A stretch of 64,000 nt of DNA from an uncultured Prevotellaceae bacterium (GTDB lineage Bacteria > Bacteroidota > Bacteroidia > Bacteroidales > Muribaculaceae). Under the pieces are notes generated by a model. The model searched no databases. It saw only the letters and a list, made by a program, of their open reading frames with translations, and was not told where the DNA came from. The translations under genes were made by a program, and so were the position numbers. Below, piece after piece: positions 42,269-52,110 of this stretch. How positions within the stretch are numbered: position 1 is the first letter of the stretch; each line of letters begins with the position of its first letter. Location: the NCBI GenBank assembly GCA_946409635.1, contig CAMJXD010000002.1:1-64000 (forward strand), in the 5' to 3' direction.

Positions 42269-43357
42269 TTATGCCAGGTACAATCGCTGGTAAAGCGCAA
42301 GGTAACGCTTTGCGGTCAATGATATGTCATACTGGCGGGCTTTTTCTTGACATCGAGTCGCCACCCGCTGGTATTCATCAGGATGCTCACACAGATGCTG
42401 AATTTTGTCTGCCAAATCCTGGGCATCGCCATGAGCGAACAGGATACCTGATCCGCCAACCATCTCGCGCAACCCGTCAACATCGCTTGCAATGAACGGG
42501 CGGCCGGATGCCATTCCCTCGATGCTGGACAACGACAATCCTTCCCAATGCGATGACAGGACTACAATGTCGCTCTGCTCAAGGATGTCAGGCACATCAA
42601 GTCTCAGACCCATAAAATCTACACGCTCGTCCAGCCCCAACTCATGGCAAGTGGCCTTAACGGCATCGGCTACGACATGTGGCCCACCGCCGACGATGCG
42701 CAACCTATAGTTCATGGGCAACAACTTGACGGCCCGTAGCAGGGTATCGTGGTCCTTCTCTACCCTCAGGGCCGCCACCATGGTCACAATAAAGGAGTGT
42801 TGGCCCGAAATATCTTTGATCGGTCTCAGGAAACGACTGATGTCTACGCCATTATTAATCGTTAGCACATTCTCGCGACGTCCAAGATAACCTTCCAAGT
42901 TGTCCTTTGCCCTGTCAGCAATGCACACAATCGCCTTGTATCGGCCATACATCCACTTGTCGAGTGGACGAAGCCACCAATGAGAACGACGCCTGTTGGC
43001 TGAGCTATGCTCTGTGGTTACCATCACTGCCTTGTGATGAGCGCCTAAACTAGCCAGCGGCAGAAACAACTGACATGCCGTATTGTGGGTGTGGATGATG
43101 TCATATTGATGACTTGACAAGAATTTTCTCAAGGCGAACAACTTACGCGGATTATAGACATCATTGGTCATCGACAGCCAGTGGATTTTGACACCCTGCT
43201 CTACCAGCGCCTTCTTGAACGGTGTTTCGACCCCGTTAAGGAGCAACAGTTCCACCTGGTTCTTGCCGTCGTCGGTCAAACGAGGCAACAGGTCCACCAT
43301 CAAGCGCTCGGCCCCACCAGTATAAAGTGAAGTGATTACATGCAAGATTCTCATCAT
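42269..43357 (-). CDS. Glycosyltransferase family 4, tandem copy A
   Basis: 362 residues (Met1 and Met2 are both ATG). GT-B signature: MRILHVITSLYTGGAERLMVDLLP, then IIHTHNTACQL, TTEHSSANRRRSHWWLRPLDKWMYG, VTMVAALRVEKDHDTLLRAV and SHWEGLSLSSIEGMASGRPF. It is a clear paralogue of the next upstream gene (43361), with the same motifs throughout. Its start follows that gene's stop by 3 bases. Confidence 0.9.
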   Translation of the reverse strand: MMRILHVITSLYTGGAERLMVDLLPRLTDDGKNQVELLLLNGVETPFKKALVEQGVKIHWLSMTNDVYNPRKLFALRKFLSSHQYDIIHTHNTACQLFLPLASLGAHHKAVMVTTEHSSANRRRSHWWLRPLDKWMYGRYKAIVCIADRAKDNLEGYLGRRENVLTINNGVDISRFLRPIKDISGQHSFIVTMVAALRVEKDHDTLLRAVKLLPMNYRLRIVGGGPHVVADAVKATCHELGLDERVDFMGLRLDVPDILEQSDIVVLSSHWEGLSLSSIEGMASGRPFIASDVDGLREMVGGSGILFAHGDAQDLADKIQHLCEHPDEYQRVATRCQEKARQYDISLTAKRYLALYQRLYLA

Positions 43358-43360
43358 GCA

Positions 43361-44446
43361 CTATTTTAGCAGAGATTGATATAACCAATCATAGGCATCG
43401 GCCATCACGCTGATGTCATAATCCATGGCACGACGCTGACATGCTTCGGCTACACGCCTGTATTCGTCGGGATGCTCACATAGTTGACGGATAATCGCGG
43501 CCAATGCCTGATCATCGCCCTGAGGGAACAAACAACCGGCACCACGGACCACATCGCTCAAACCATCGACATCACTTGCAACGAACGGGCGTCCAGAGGC
43601 CATGCCCTCAACGCTAGACAGCGAAAGCCCCTCCCAATGGGATGATAAAACGATCACATCGCTAGCTTCCATAATATCTGGCACATCCATTCTGGCGCCC
43701 ATAAAATCCACCCTGCCATCAAGGTTCAGGCTCTTGCACAGTGACTTCATCTGGAGCTCGCATTGACCGTTGCCTACCAACTGCACTCGATAATTTGCAG
43801 GCAAGTGCGTGAGAGCCTTGATCAACGTCTCATGATCCTTTTGAGGCCTAAAACCAGCGACCATAGTAATCACGTAATGATCTTGACTGGATACATCTTT
43901 AATCGACCGAATAAACCGACTGGTTTTCACGCCATTGTAAATCACACATGCTTTGCCATCACAGCCAAGATACTGTTGCAGATTGTCACGAGTGGAGTCA
44001 CCAATGCAGACGACCTTGGCATATTGGCGATACATCCATTTGTCTAGAGGGCGAAGCAACGGGATGGACCGACGGCGGTTGGTCGTGTTGTGTTCTGTCG
44101 TGACCAACTTCACGTGAGACCTTGTCATGCATCCTGCAATAGCCACATATAACTGGCACGCCGTATTATGGGTGTGAATCAGATCATAGCCCTTCATATA
44201 ACGACGCAGCCTAAGGATGTTCAACGGGTTATAGACCTCAGTGTGCCTCACATTTCCCGGCACATTAGTGAGCTCGTGGATGACAACACCCTGCTGCTCT
44301 AGCTCTTCACGGAAAGGGGTCATCACCCCGTTAAACAAGAGCAGTTCCACCTGGTGTCCTTTATCACGGAGCAAGGGCAACAGATCAACCATCAAGCGCT
44401 CAGCTCCGCCAGTATCTAGTGTCGTTATTACATGAAGGATACGCAT
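43361..44446 (-). CDS. Glycosyltransferase family 4, tandem copy B
   Basis: 361 residues from the ATG at 44446-44444 (MRILHVITTLDTGGAERL). Same fold and order as copy A: LIHTHNTACQLYVAIAG, TTEHNTTNRRRS, LDKWMYRQYAKVVCIGD, VTMVAGFRPQKDHETLIKAL, SHWEGLSLSSVEGMASGRPF. Two paralogues in tandem suggest they add similar sugars in successive steps, or one is a recent duplicate with a new acceptor. Confidence 0.9.
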   Translation of the reverse strand: MRILHVITTLDTGGAERLMVDLLPLLRDKGHQVELLLFNGVMTPFREELEQQGVVIHELTNVPGNVRHTEVYNPLNILRLRRYMKGYDLIHTHNTACQLYVAIAGCMTRSHVKLVTTEHNTTNRRRSIPLLRPLDKWMYRQYAKVVCIGDSTRDNLQQYLGCDGKACVIYNGVKTSRFIRSIKDVSSQDHYVITMVAGFRPQKDHETLIKALTHLPANYRVQLVGNGQCELQMKSLCKSLNLDGRVDFMGARMDVPDIMEASDVIVLSSHWEGLSLSSVEGMASGRPFVASDVDGLSDVVRGAGCLFPQGDDQALAAIIRQLCEHPDEYRRVAEACQRRAMDYDISVMADAYDWLYQSLLK

Positions 44447-44500
44447 AGGTCCACAATAATTGTCCAAGAATAATAAAAAAGTGCAAATCTTCTCGTCACC

Positions 44501-45579
44501 TCATCTATTAGATAATCTTTCCACTACAGAGAGAAGAAGGCATCTTGCTTTATAAGGAAGACGACCACACCGCTGTTGCATCAACCGATAGGCATGATTA
44601 AACATCCCTTCATAGTCATGATTAATCATCAAGTTAATCCCAATATCATCGGTTTTATTCTGCAAAAAGTATTGAGTTAATCGAGGCACTATGGCTCTTG
44701 AAGCGAGTTCCTTTTTTAAAAAAGCAATGACATCATTACGATCACCTTGCTTGTATTGCAATATCTGTTGTGCATGATAGTACACCATATTAACATACTC
44801 AACATATAACGGTTTGTAACCGTTCTTATAACCATACTGGTCAAGCAACGACAATCTGATATCAGACAGAACAAATGTCTCGGGGAAAAAGCGATTGAAA
44901 TGGTCAACAATACCACCAAGTCGATAATAATAAACGACTTTATCCGTCCGATACATTGACTTGAGATAAGGAAACAATTTTAAATTAAAATACTCATCTC
45001 CAGCCATACACGGCATCTCGGCAGAAAAAAGTTCTGTTTTCTCATAAGCCTCATCGACTACACTTTTTCGATATAGCCGCCCCCAGATATTGACGGGAAA
45101 AACATTATTCTGGAAAAAGCCAATGTAGTACTCATCAAATAATCGAGGAGATGTGACCAGCTCATTCACAGGGAAAGTGCCACCAGCTGTTAACTTACGT
45201 AAAAAGCCTAATTTCCGAGAAACAGCGCCTATAACTAAATCCGTTTCCTCCTTCTCAATACAATCTACCATCAATTCAACAGCATCCTTCGGCAACAGAT
45301 CATCGTTATCAACAAATGTGATATACTTCCCGGTTGAATGAAGATATCCATCGCGACGCGCATAGGAAGTACCTTCATTCTGCTTGTTAATCACTTTGAC
45401 GCGACTGTCCCGAGCGGCCCAGCCATTCGCCATCTGAGGGCTACGGTCGGTTGAACCGTCATTGACGACAATGATTTCAAGATTCTTGTAGTCTGCCTTT
45501 CAACCGACCTGATACATGCCTTGAAATATCGTTCCCGATTATACAGCGGAATCAGGATACTGACCAATGGTTGTGACAT
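44501..45579 (-). pseudogene. Glycosyltransferase family 2 with a frameshift
   Basis: The gene starts at 45579 (MSQPLVSILIPLYNRERYF...) and keeps one frame to KACIRSVERQT; the rest (KNLEIIVVNDGSTDRS... GWAARDSRVK... to 44501) is in the next frame. The paralogue at 45615 is intact and reads straight through the same place (CNQSYRNLEIIVVNDGSTDRS). A single base is missing near 45490 (CAGAC-TACAAG), so the gene is either a true frameshifted pseudogene, phase variable, or an assembly error. Its GC content is lower than that of its neighbours. Downstream halves still contain the GT2 FVDNDDLLPKDA motif. Confidence 0.8.
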
Positions 45580-45614
45580 AGTATGCATTGAACTTCTTGT
45601 TATTCAGTTTATTT

Positions 45615-46709
45615 CTAATCAAAATGCATGAGCAGTTTGATGGCCCAGCGCCTCAAACGGGATTTGAGGGTATTGCGTCGTTGGGCCACCATGGCAGTGG
45701 CATAGCGGTGCATGCCCTCGAAGTCATGGTCCAGCAGCAACTGGGCGCGCTGGTCGGGGGCTCCATGCAGAGTGTAGAACTCCAGCAGACGAGTCATCAC
45801 CTGGCGGTGCTCCATCTCGTGCCTGAAATAGTCAATGACGCCCTGCTTGTCGGCCACGGCACATGCTATCATCTGTGAGGCGTGGAAATAGAGGCATGCC
45901 ACATACTCGGCAAACAAGGACTCATAGCCATCGCTGTACTGGTACTGGTCCAAAAGCTCCAGGCGCTTGTCAGCCGAGACAAACAGTTGGGTGAAATTGG
46001 GGTTGAAGCGTGTGGTCACACCGCCAAATCGGTAGATGTACACGGTCTCGTCGGTACGGTAAGCCGAACCGAGGAAAGGAAACAGCTTGAGGTTAAAGAA
46101 CTGATCTTCACCCATATGCCGGATGTCGTCGTCATATAATGCAGTTTGGGACAGAGCCTTATCAATCACGCTCTTGCGATATAGGTGGCCACACATCGAC
46201 ACCGACAGCACGTTGTTGCGGAAAAAGCCCACATAGTACTTGTCAAACAGTTCGGGCTGGCTGATCACCTGATGATAGGGGAAGGTGTAGAGACTGTCGG
46301 TGTGGCTTTTATGGACAAAGCCCAGTTTCTTGGTCATGGAACCCATTACCATGTCAACGTCTTTGCCCACCAGATGGCCAACAAGAATTGAGATTGCCTG
46401 CTTGGGCAACAAGTCGTCACTGTCAACAAACGCCACAAGTTCACCCGTCGCCAGGGCGTAACCATCGCGGCGAGCCAGGGTCGTCCCACCGTTGGTCTTG
46501 TCCAGAATGCGGATGCGCTTATCACGCGCGGCCCACTCCCGAGCCATCTCGGGGCTGCGGTCGGTAGAGCCATCATTGACAACGATGATCTCGAGGTTTC
46601 GATACGATTGATTGCATATCGATCGCAGGCACGGCACGAGGCACTTTTCCTGGTTGTACATCGGCACGATGACGCTCACCTTGGGCTCAATGGAAAGTTT
46701 GTTGCTCAT
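45615..46709 (-). CDS. Glycosyltransferase family 2
   Basis: 364 residues. GT-A: VSVIVPMYNQEKCLVPCLRSI, VVNDGSTDRSPEMA, VAFVDSDDLLPKQAI, then a donor/acceptor segment with YRKSVIDKALSQT and HMGEDQFFNLKLFPFL. It is the intact paralogue of the frameshifted gene just downstream, and the two pairs (this with 44501; 42269 with 43361) sit side by side. Likely adds a sugar in the repeat unit. Confidence 0.88.
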   Translation of the reverse strand: MSNKLSIEPKVSVIVPMYNQEKCLVPCLRSICNQSYRNLEIIVVNDGSTDRSPEMAREWAARDKRIRILDKTNGGTTLARRDGYALATGELVAFVDSDDLLPKQAISILVGHLVGKDVDMVMGSMTKKLGFVHKSHTDSLYTFPYHQVISQPELFDKYYVGFFRNNVLSVSMCGHLYRKSVIDKALSQTALYDDDIRHMGEDQFFNLKLFPFLGSAYRTDETVYIYRFGGVTTRFNPNFTQLFVSADKRLELLDQYQYSDGYESLFAEYVACLYFHASQMIACAVADKQGVIDYFRHEMEHRQVMTRLLEFYTLHGAPDQRAQLLLDHDFEGMHRYATAMVAQRRNTLKSRLRRWAIKLLMHFD

Positions 46710-46723
46710 AGATTAATCCTTTG

Positions 46724-47824
46724 TCAGGGCATTGTTGTTTGGGTGGATGATTTAGAGGCAAAACAGGTTGTTACATAATCAACCGCTCTCTTGATCAGCC
46801 ATGATGATATAAAGGTCAACACGATGGTCCACAAGACGACAAGGTTGATGTCATGAAAAATCGTAATTGCCGGCTGATAGAACCACCTGACTGCCAAAGT
46901 GAAAAACAATGCATGAAAAAACCACATGTACACACTGACATCTCCAAACTTGGCCAGCACTACCCTGAGCGGTCGCATCTCAAAGACGTTGAATGCGACA
47001 GCAATTGCGCCTATAATCAATGGAGCATAAAAGAAGTCCATCTGGAAAGGCAACTTGAAGGGAAGACTCAGATATCGTTTCAACAGGAAAACGCCGACAA
47101 ATACGACCACACACAATATCAGTGTCAAGAGTTTAGGCAAACGAGAGACATTGATGCGTTCATAGTAACGCTGACGGGCAAAAAGATAGCCCAGTACCAT
47201 GATGGGAGTCATCATCAGGCAGTTAAACAATGCCAGCAGAGGGGGTATTTCAGTGATAGCAGGCATGTCCAAGCCCATCCATCCCGCTAATCGCGGAATC
47301 TCATGAACGGCGCCAGCGAGGATAACGGCCAGCACTACGACAGCCAGCGTAAGCGGTAAAGGCCTGCGGTCAATGAGCCTGGACAGGCCAGGCATGACAA
47401 GCATCGCAAAGATGTAGAAGTAGACAAACCAGCTGAAGTAATTAAAATGGGAATCAATGCCCACAAGATTGTACAACAGCGTGATAACATCGGTATGGAG
47501 CACTTCTCTGAAACAGGCAGGCAAGGTAAACACAAACAGAATCACCCAAAACGACAGGAGCAAGCGCTTGATGTGCTGCCATCCATATCGCCAGTCCCTG
47601 GATTTGGAAAACGAGTAGCCATAGCCGACCATGAACGTATACATGCCGACGCATATCTTGAGGATATAAGTGCTCACGATAAACCGATTGTCGAAATCAA
47701 GCGTTGCATCGTCATACAGCTCTTGGGTATAGCCATGCAACATGATCATGAAGATGATGGCCATGCCCTTGACGATGCTGGTAATGCCCTTGTCAAAAGT
47801 GATGCATTGGCTGGCTTGTTCCAT
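46724..47824 (-). CDS. Acyltransferase 3 family membrane protein
   Basis: 366 residues from the ATG at 47824 (MEQASQCITFDKG); a GTG six codons earlier is open too. About ten helices, with the start GITSIVKGMAIIFMIMLHGY and FIVSTYILKICVGMYTFMVGYGYSFS. Expected to acetylate or acylate an exported sugar. One of four related membrane acyltransferases in the locus. Confidence 0.85.
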   Translation of the reverse strand: MEQASQCITFDKGITSIVKGMAIIFMIMLHGYTQELYDDATLDFDNRFIVSTYILKICVGMYTFMVGYGYSFSKSRDWRYGWQHIKRLLLSFWVILFVFTLPACFREVLHTDVITLLYNLVGIDSHFNYFSWFVYFYIFAMLVMPGLSRLIDRRPLPLTLAVVVLAVILAGAVHEIPRLAGWMGLDMPAITEIPPLLALFNCLMMTPIMVLGYLFARQRYYERINVSRLPKLLTLILCVVVFVGVFLLKRYLSLPFKLPFQMDFFYAPLIIGAIAVAFNVFEMRPLRVVLAKFGDVSVYMWFFHALFFTLAVRWFYQPAITIFHDINLVVLWTIVLTFISSWLIKRAVDYVTTCFASKSSTQTTMP

Positions 47825-47867
47825 ACTGACTGTTGTTGACACGAAATAGACTTTTCTCGGTTTCTTG

Positions 47868-48908
47868 TCAAGGCACCCTTATCACGTCCTTCTGGGCGGT
47901 AACGTGGGGCATAAAGCGCTTCATGAAATGAATCATCCAGTGGCACACAAACAGCGTGGCCAGGAAAACGGCGATGATCTGGACAGGCGCAGGCAATGAA
48001 GGAGCAAACTTCAGGGCCAGCCAAGCCATCGAAACGACAATGAACTGGTGAGTACAGAGTATCATGATGGAATAGCGTCCCCAGAACGAGACGAGGGGCA
48101 GATGACCGATCATCTTAGACAGAATCAGCACCATCATTGTGCCCAGAATACCGCACACGTAGACCATGGCCACATTGTGGCCGGGCACGACATTGAAGCT
48201 GTAGATGACCGGGGCCGGAAACAAGCCGATAATCAGCAGTCCGGCAACCGCCACGAGCAGGTCACGTTTTACATTGACTGGAGATGACAGGAAGTCACTG
48301 TGACGCCGCAGCCACCACCCGAATGCAAAAAACGGCAACGCTGTCAACATCGTGGCCAGGTAGAGCGGAACCCACACCCTGTTTAGGCCTAAAATCAGGC
48401 CGCAACAGCCCAGCAACAATGAGACGGCTATCACCGTCACGACCTGATGCCTGGGCGCCAACCGACCAGCCAGCCACTGGATAAAGTAGAACAGTATGTT
48501 GATTTCGAACAGGCACAGCAGGAACCAAATGGCGAAGTTATACATCGGGCCGTTCATCTCGTTGAAGAACCCCTTCAACGAATTCTCATGATGCAGCAGC
48601 CAGTAAGGTAACACCGACGTGGCCAGCAGGAAGAACACAAAGGGTATCAACAACTTGTTTGTCTTGCGCTTGAGGAAACCCACAAAGCCCTCGTACTGCT
48701 TGAAGAACAAGCCGCTGAGCACAAAGTAGAGCGGCATCCTGAACGAGTTGACCTGCTCGGCCAGCGGATAGTCAACCTTCAATGCCACCGAGACGTGATT
48801 GAACACGACCAAGACAATACAGATGCCCTTGGCCAAGTCAATCCAGCCGATGCGCTTGCCCGAGTTAAGGACATCGCCTCCTGCAGTCTGTTTTCCACTA
48901 GCCATCAT
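47868..48908 (-). CDS. Acyltransferase 3 family membrane protein
   Basis: 346 residues. The family pattern is RIGWIDLAKGICIVLVVFNHVS followed by FRMPLYFVLSGLFFKQ and a run of about ten membrane helices with the conserved LFLSFWGRYSIMILCTHQF late in the chain. Distinct from the neighbour at 46724 in sequence, so a different acceptor is likely. Its last bases lie 30 upstream of... the EpsG-type gene begins 203 bases further up the operon. Confidence 0.85.
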   Translation of the reverse strand: MMASGKQTAGGDVLNSGKRIGWIDLAKGICIVLVVFNHVSVALKVDYPLAEQVNSFRMPLYFVLSGLFFKQYEGFVGFLKRKTNKLLIPFVFFLLATSVLPYWLLHHENSLKGFFNEMNGPMYNFAIWFLLCLFEINILFYFIQWLAGRLAPRHQVVTVIAVSLLLGCCGLILGLNRVWVPLYLATMLTALPFFAFGWWLRRHSDFLSSPVNVKRDLLVAVAGLLIIGLFPAPVIYSFNVVPGHNVAMVYVCGILGTMMVLILSKMIGHLPLVSFWGRYSIMILCTHQFIVVSMAWLALKFAPSLPAPVQIIAVFLATLFVCHWMIHFMKRFMPHVTAQKDVIRVP

Positions 48909-48938
48909 TGTAATCCAATATATATAGAAAATCGGTGC

Positions 48939-50111
48939 CTATTCACGCCACCAGTATTGATCGAAGCCTCGGAAGCCCGTAGTTCCGAAATAATAGATGA
49001 AGAACATGAAGAAGGTGAATAGGCTATACAGGAACAGGATGATCGCCGTCTTGCGGTCCTGGTCTTTCCAAATGTTCATGCGCAGCAACGGATAAAACAT
49101 CACAATAGGATACATGAACCACGACAGGTAGGCAAAACGGTTAGAGTACGATGCACGAATGACCATAATCCAGAATGCATTACAAAAGAGATAGGTGTTA
49201 GCAATCACATTATATCCCGGATCGTTAAACTTGCGGTGGCGTGATACGTACCAGATCATCACTACAGGGAAGAGACTATACAACAGGAAGTCCCATCGGA
49301 ATCCGGAATGAGAGAAAATCTCTTCATCAACTTCAGTCTGAGAATAACGTGTCATACGGTCGTCAAATCCCAATGAGACGAAGAATTCCGTCACCAGCGG
49401 TCCTGCCACCAACGAAATGGCAATGGACGCCAACCAAAACCGGAAGCCCCACTTGGTCTCCTTGACAAAATATAAAGCAAAGAATGCTGAGAAGGATGGC
49501 AACATGCTGGAACGATGAATAAACAGGGCCGTGAGCATAATCAATGCTGCCAAAACCTGTTTTTTCTTCCCATATTCAGCAAGAAGCGCAATGGCCACAA
49601 GGACCATGCTACATGCCATACCATTACGGATGCCATTAGTACCGTAAGTAAACGTCTGCATGGCCGTGAAAAAGAACATCATCGCTACCCACAAGTTCTT
49701 GCGAGTGATGATCATGGAACAGACAAACATGCCGAAAAAGAAGACGATGGCCACAAGCACAAAGAATTCATGAACGTTCATGCCCAACACCGACTTGCAA
49801 AAATACTGCATGTTCTCCCAAAGCCATTCTGTCTTGAGATCAACAGGAAGGTACTCATCCTTAAGCTCATAAGCACCAGCATAGCCTCGGGTATCGCCAA
49901 AGTCCTTGGCCAGCTGGCGCAGACCGATGAAAAATGACATCAGCAACGTCAAGACAAAAGCGGCACTCTGGGAGGGTGAGCCCTCGGCGTGCAACAACTT
50001 CTGATTGTTAGAACCGATATAATACAGCACCGTGGCCCATGTCAACAGGACAAACAGGAAGTAGTAAGCAGTACTGTAATAATAGTATTCAATGAATTCA
50101 ATTGGTTGCAT
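48939..50111 (-). CDS. EpsG/Wzy-type polysaccharide polymerase
   Basis: 390 residues, about ten to eleven membrane helices. The EpsG mark FIGLRQLAKDFGDTRGYAGAY (around 65-85) and the later FTYGTNGIRNGMACSMVLVAIA are those of the family that joins lipid-linked repeat units outside the membrane. It is the only polymerase in the window and I find no Wzx flippase, which may lie beyond the window edge. Neighbour to membrane acyltransferases on both sides. Confidence 0.83.
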   Translation of the reverse strand: MQPIEFIEYYYYSTAYYFLFVLLTWATVLYYIGSNNQKLLHAEGSPSQSAAFVLTLLMSFFIGLRQLAKDFGDTRGYAGAYELKDEYLPVDLKTEWLWENMQYFCKSVLGMNVHEFFVLVAIVFFFGMFVCSMIITRKNLWVAMMFFFTAMQTFTYGTNGIRNGMACSMVLVAIALLAEYGKKKQVLAALIMLTALFIHRSSMLPSFSAFFALYFVKETKWGFRFWLASIAISLVAGPLVTEFFVSLGFDDRMTRYSQTEVDEEIFSHSGFRWDFLLYSLFPVVMIWYVSRHRKFNDPGYNVIANTYLFCNAFWIMVIRASYSNRFAYLSWFMYPIVMFYPLLRMNIWKDQDRKTAIILFLYSLFTFFMFFIYYFGTTGFRGFDQYWWRE

Positions 50112-50157
50112 AATCTGAATGGATCAGGCAGTCCCACAAGTTTAGGGGAACACGGTA

Positions 50158-51177
50158 TTAAAGTTTTAACAGAAAAGCGGCTGGCGAACGCTGCAGCAAT
50201 GCGGAGATGCCAGCCGAAACGGCCATATAGATCAAGGCGATGAGGACAGCCATCACGGGATGGACAGTCAGCCCTGTTACAGCAGGGAAGATCCAACCGA
50301 CGATGACCATCAGTATCAAGTGAAAGATATAAATGCCCAGAGCTTGGTTGCCCAGGAAGGAAATGCCACGCTTGAGCCAAGAATCGGCGGGGTTCCAACC
50401 CTTGAGCCACTCAAACAGGGCTATTGACAACAGCAGGGCGCCCACTGTGGGAAAACAGTAATTGCCGCCCTCAAACGGCTGATGGATGTGGTTGACAACA
50501 GCTGTCGCCTCGATGGCCAGCAACAGCAGTCCTGCTACAGCACACAACCAAGGCAGCCATCGGCCAAAGTGTCTTGTCGATAAGTAGTCGCCAGCATAGA
50601 GATAGACGATGCCATACATGGTGAACACGCCTGAATGTCCCCACCGGGGCATCAGCGCCTGCGGATTACCGAGCAAGATGAAATCCCACACCAGATTGGT
50701 CACGAAAGGGAACGCCAGCAACAAGCCGACAACCGTCCATCGGCACCATTGGGGCAAGCGGCCCAGCAGATAACTGACCACATAGAGCGCCGCAAGGGTG
50801 AAAAGGAACCAATAGTAGCGCACCATGTGAAGCGAAAAGTAAGACACGTCATGCTTGCACAAGGCGTAGACACACATGGCCACCACGCCCCAGACAAGCC
50901 CTGCCAGCACCAGCCGCCAAGCCTTGAGGGCTACCTGTCGCCATGTATAGCCACGCTTCACCGTCAACGCTCCATTCACCATGAAGAACAACGGCACACC
51001 ACAGCCACAGAACAGCCACAGCAGTTGGGTGACGGTGGGATAATAATACACGCCTTCTCGATAACCCAAGTCGACCATGTCGACGTGGTACAACACCACG
51101 AAGAAAGCGGCCAATGCCTTGAGCGCATCGTAGCCAAAAATGCGCCGTTTCTCCAAAGTGGCTGCCTGTGTCACCAT
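50158..51177 (-). CDS. Acyltransferase 3 family membrane protein
   Basis: 339 residues from the ATG at 51177-51175 (MVTQAATLEKRRIFGYDALK). The N-terminus FGYDALKALAAFFVVLYHVD is the family's first helix with the conserved His. Then some ten helices, ending LLQRSPAAFLLKL. The start overlaps the stop of the GT2 gene by 7 bases, so they are translated together. Confidence 0.85.
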   Translation of the reverse strand: MVTQAATLEKRRIFGYDALKALAAFFVVLYHVDMVDLGYREGVYYYPTVTQLLWLFCGCGVPLFFMVNGALTVKRGYTWRQVALKAWRLVLAGLVWGVVAMCVYALCKHDVSYFSLHMVRYYWFLFTLAALYVVSYLLGRLPQWCRWTVVGLLLAFPFVTNLVWDFILLGNPQALMPRWGHSGVFTMYGIVYLYAGDYLSTRHFGRWLPWLCAVAGLLLLAIEATAVVNHIHQPFEGGNYCFPTVGALLLSIALFEWLKGWNPADSWLKRGISFLGNQALGIYIFHLILMVIVGWIFPAVTGLTVHPVMAVLIALIYMAVSAGISALLQRSPAAFLLKL

Positions 51178-52094
51178 ACAAAGCGGGAAATGCGGCAAGC
51201 CAGCCAATAATTGTGGGAAACCAGCCAGGCGAAGGCCCTCATCGCGCGGGTAGAGATACCCGTCTGAGTGATGTAATGGCCATCGCGACGAATGACGTCC
51301 TGCAGCGGCCTGATGTAGTTCTTGTCACGATAACCGCTCTTGACGGCGTCACGCAGTATCAGTGTCATCTCACAGGCAAAACGCGCGTGAGCCAGCTGGC
51401 TGTATTGAGGCCAATCAACGTCCACGTCCTCACAGATGGAATTCCATACTGTATAGACCGAGAACTTGTTGTTGCTGAGACGCTTGCGGGATAAGCTATT
51501 ACTATTTATGCCAATATGATAGAAAATATTCTTGATGATGCTAACGCGTTTTACACGCTGGAGCACTTGCCAAATCATGAGAGCGTCTTCGCCATAGCTG
51601 ACAGTTTCATCAAACCGGAGACCGTTAAACAAAGTCCTCTTGATCAGTTTATTGCACAGTGACCCATTGAAACTAGCATGCTCAAGAAACAGAGCTATAA
51701 TCCGCTCTCGTGAATAGGTGCCACAAATATCTTCTCTAATGTTAGTCATCTGAAAAGTCACGATGTCTGATTCATTACTTGCGAAATCTTTCAGCAAGTA
51801 GTCTATCGTAACATTATCTATCCAGTCGTCGCTGTCGACGAAGAGGACGAAGTCGCCTTTTGCCCTCTCCAGCAGATTGTTGCGGGTTGCAGCCACGCCA
51901 CGGTTGGCTTGGGTGTAGATCTCGATGCGGCTGTCTTCTCGCGCCAGTTCCTGCATGATGGACCAGGAGCCGTCGGTCGAGCCGTCGTTAATCAGAACAA
52001 TCTGTAGGTCGGTGTAGGTCTGGCCCGTGATTGAGCCGACACACTTGCGCAGATAAGGCGCAGCATTGTAAACGGGGACAAGTATCGATACCAT
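51171..52094 (-). CDS. Glycosyltransferase family 2
   Basis: 307 residues. VSILVPVYNAAPYLRKCVGSI, INDGSTDGSW, TQANRGVAATRNNLLERA and VLFVDSDDWIDN make the donor site. The middle part (about codons 100-210) is AT-richer than both ends, a sign of internal recombination. Stop overlaps the next gene's start. Confidence 0.87.
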   Translation of the reverse strand: MVSILVPVYNAAPYLRKCVGSITGQTYTDLQIVLINDGSTDGSWSIMQELAREDSRIEIYTQANRGVAATRNNLLERAKGDFVLFVDSDDWIDNVTIDYLLKDFASNESDIVTFQMTNIREDICGTYSRERIIALFLEHASFNGSLCNKLIKRTLFNGLRFDETVSYGEDALMIWQVLQRVKRVSIIKNIFYHIGINSNSLSRKRLSNNKFSVYTVWNSICEDVDVDWPQYSQLAHARFACEMTLILRDAVKSGYRDKNYIRPLQDVIRRDGHYITQTGISTRAMRAFAWLVSHNYWLACRISRFVW

Positions 52095-52110
52095 CGTAGA
52101 ATTTCAACTT

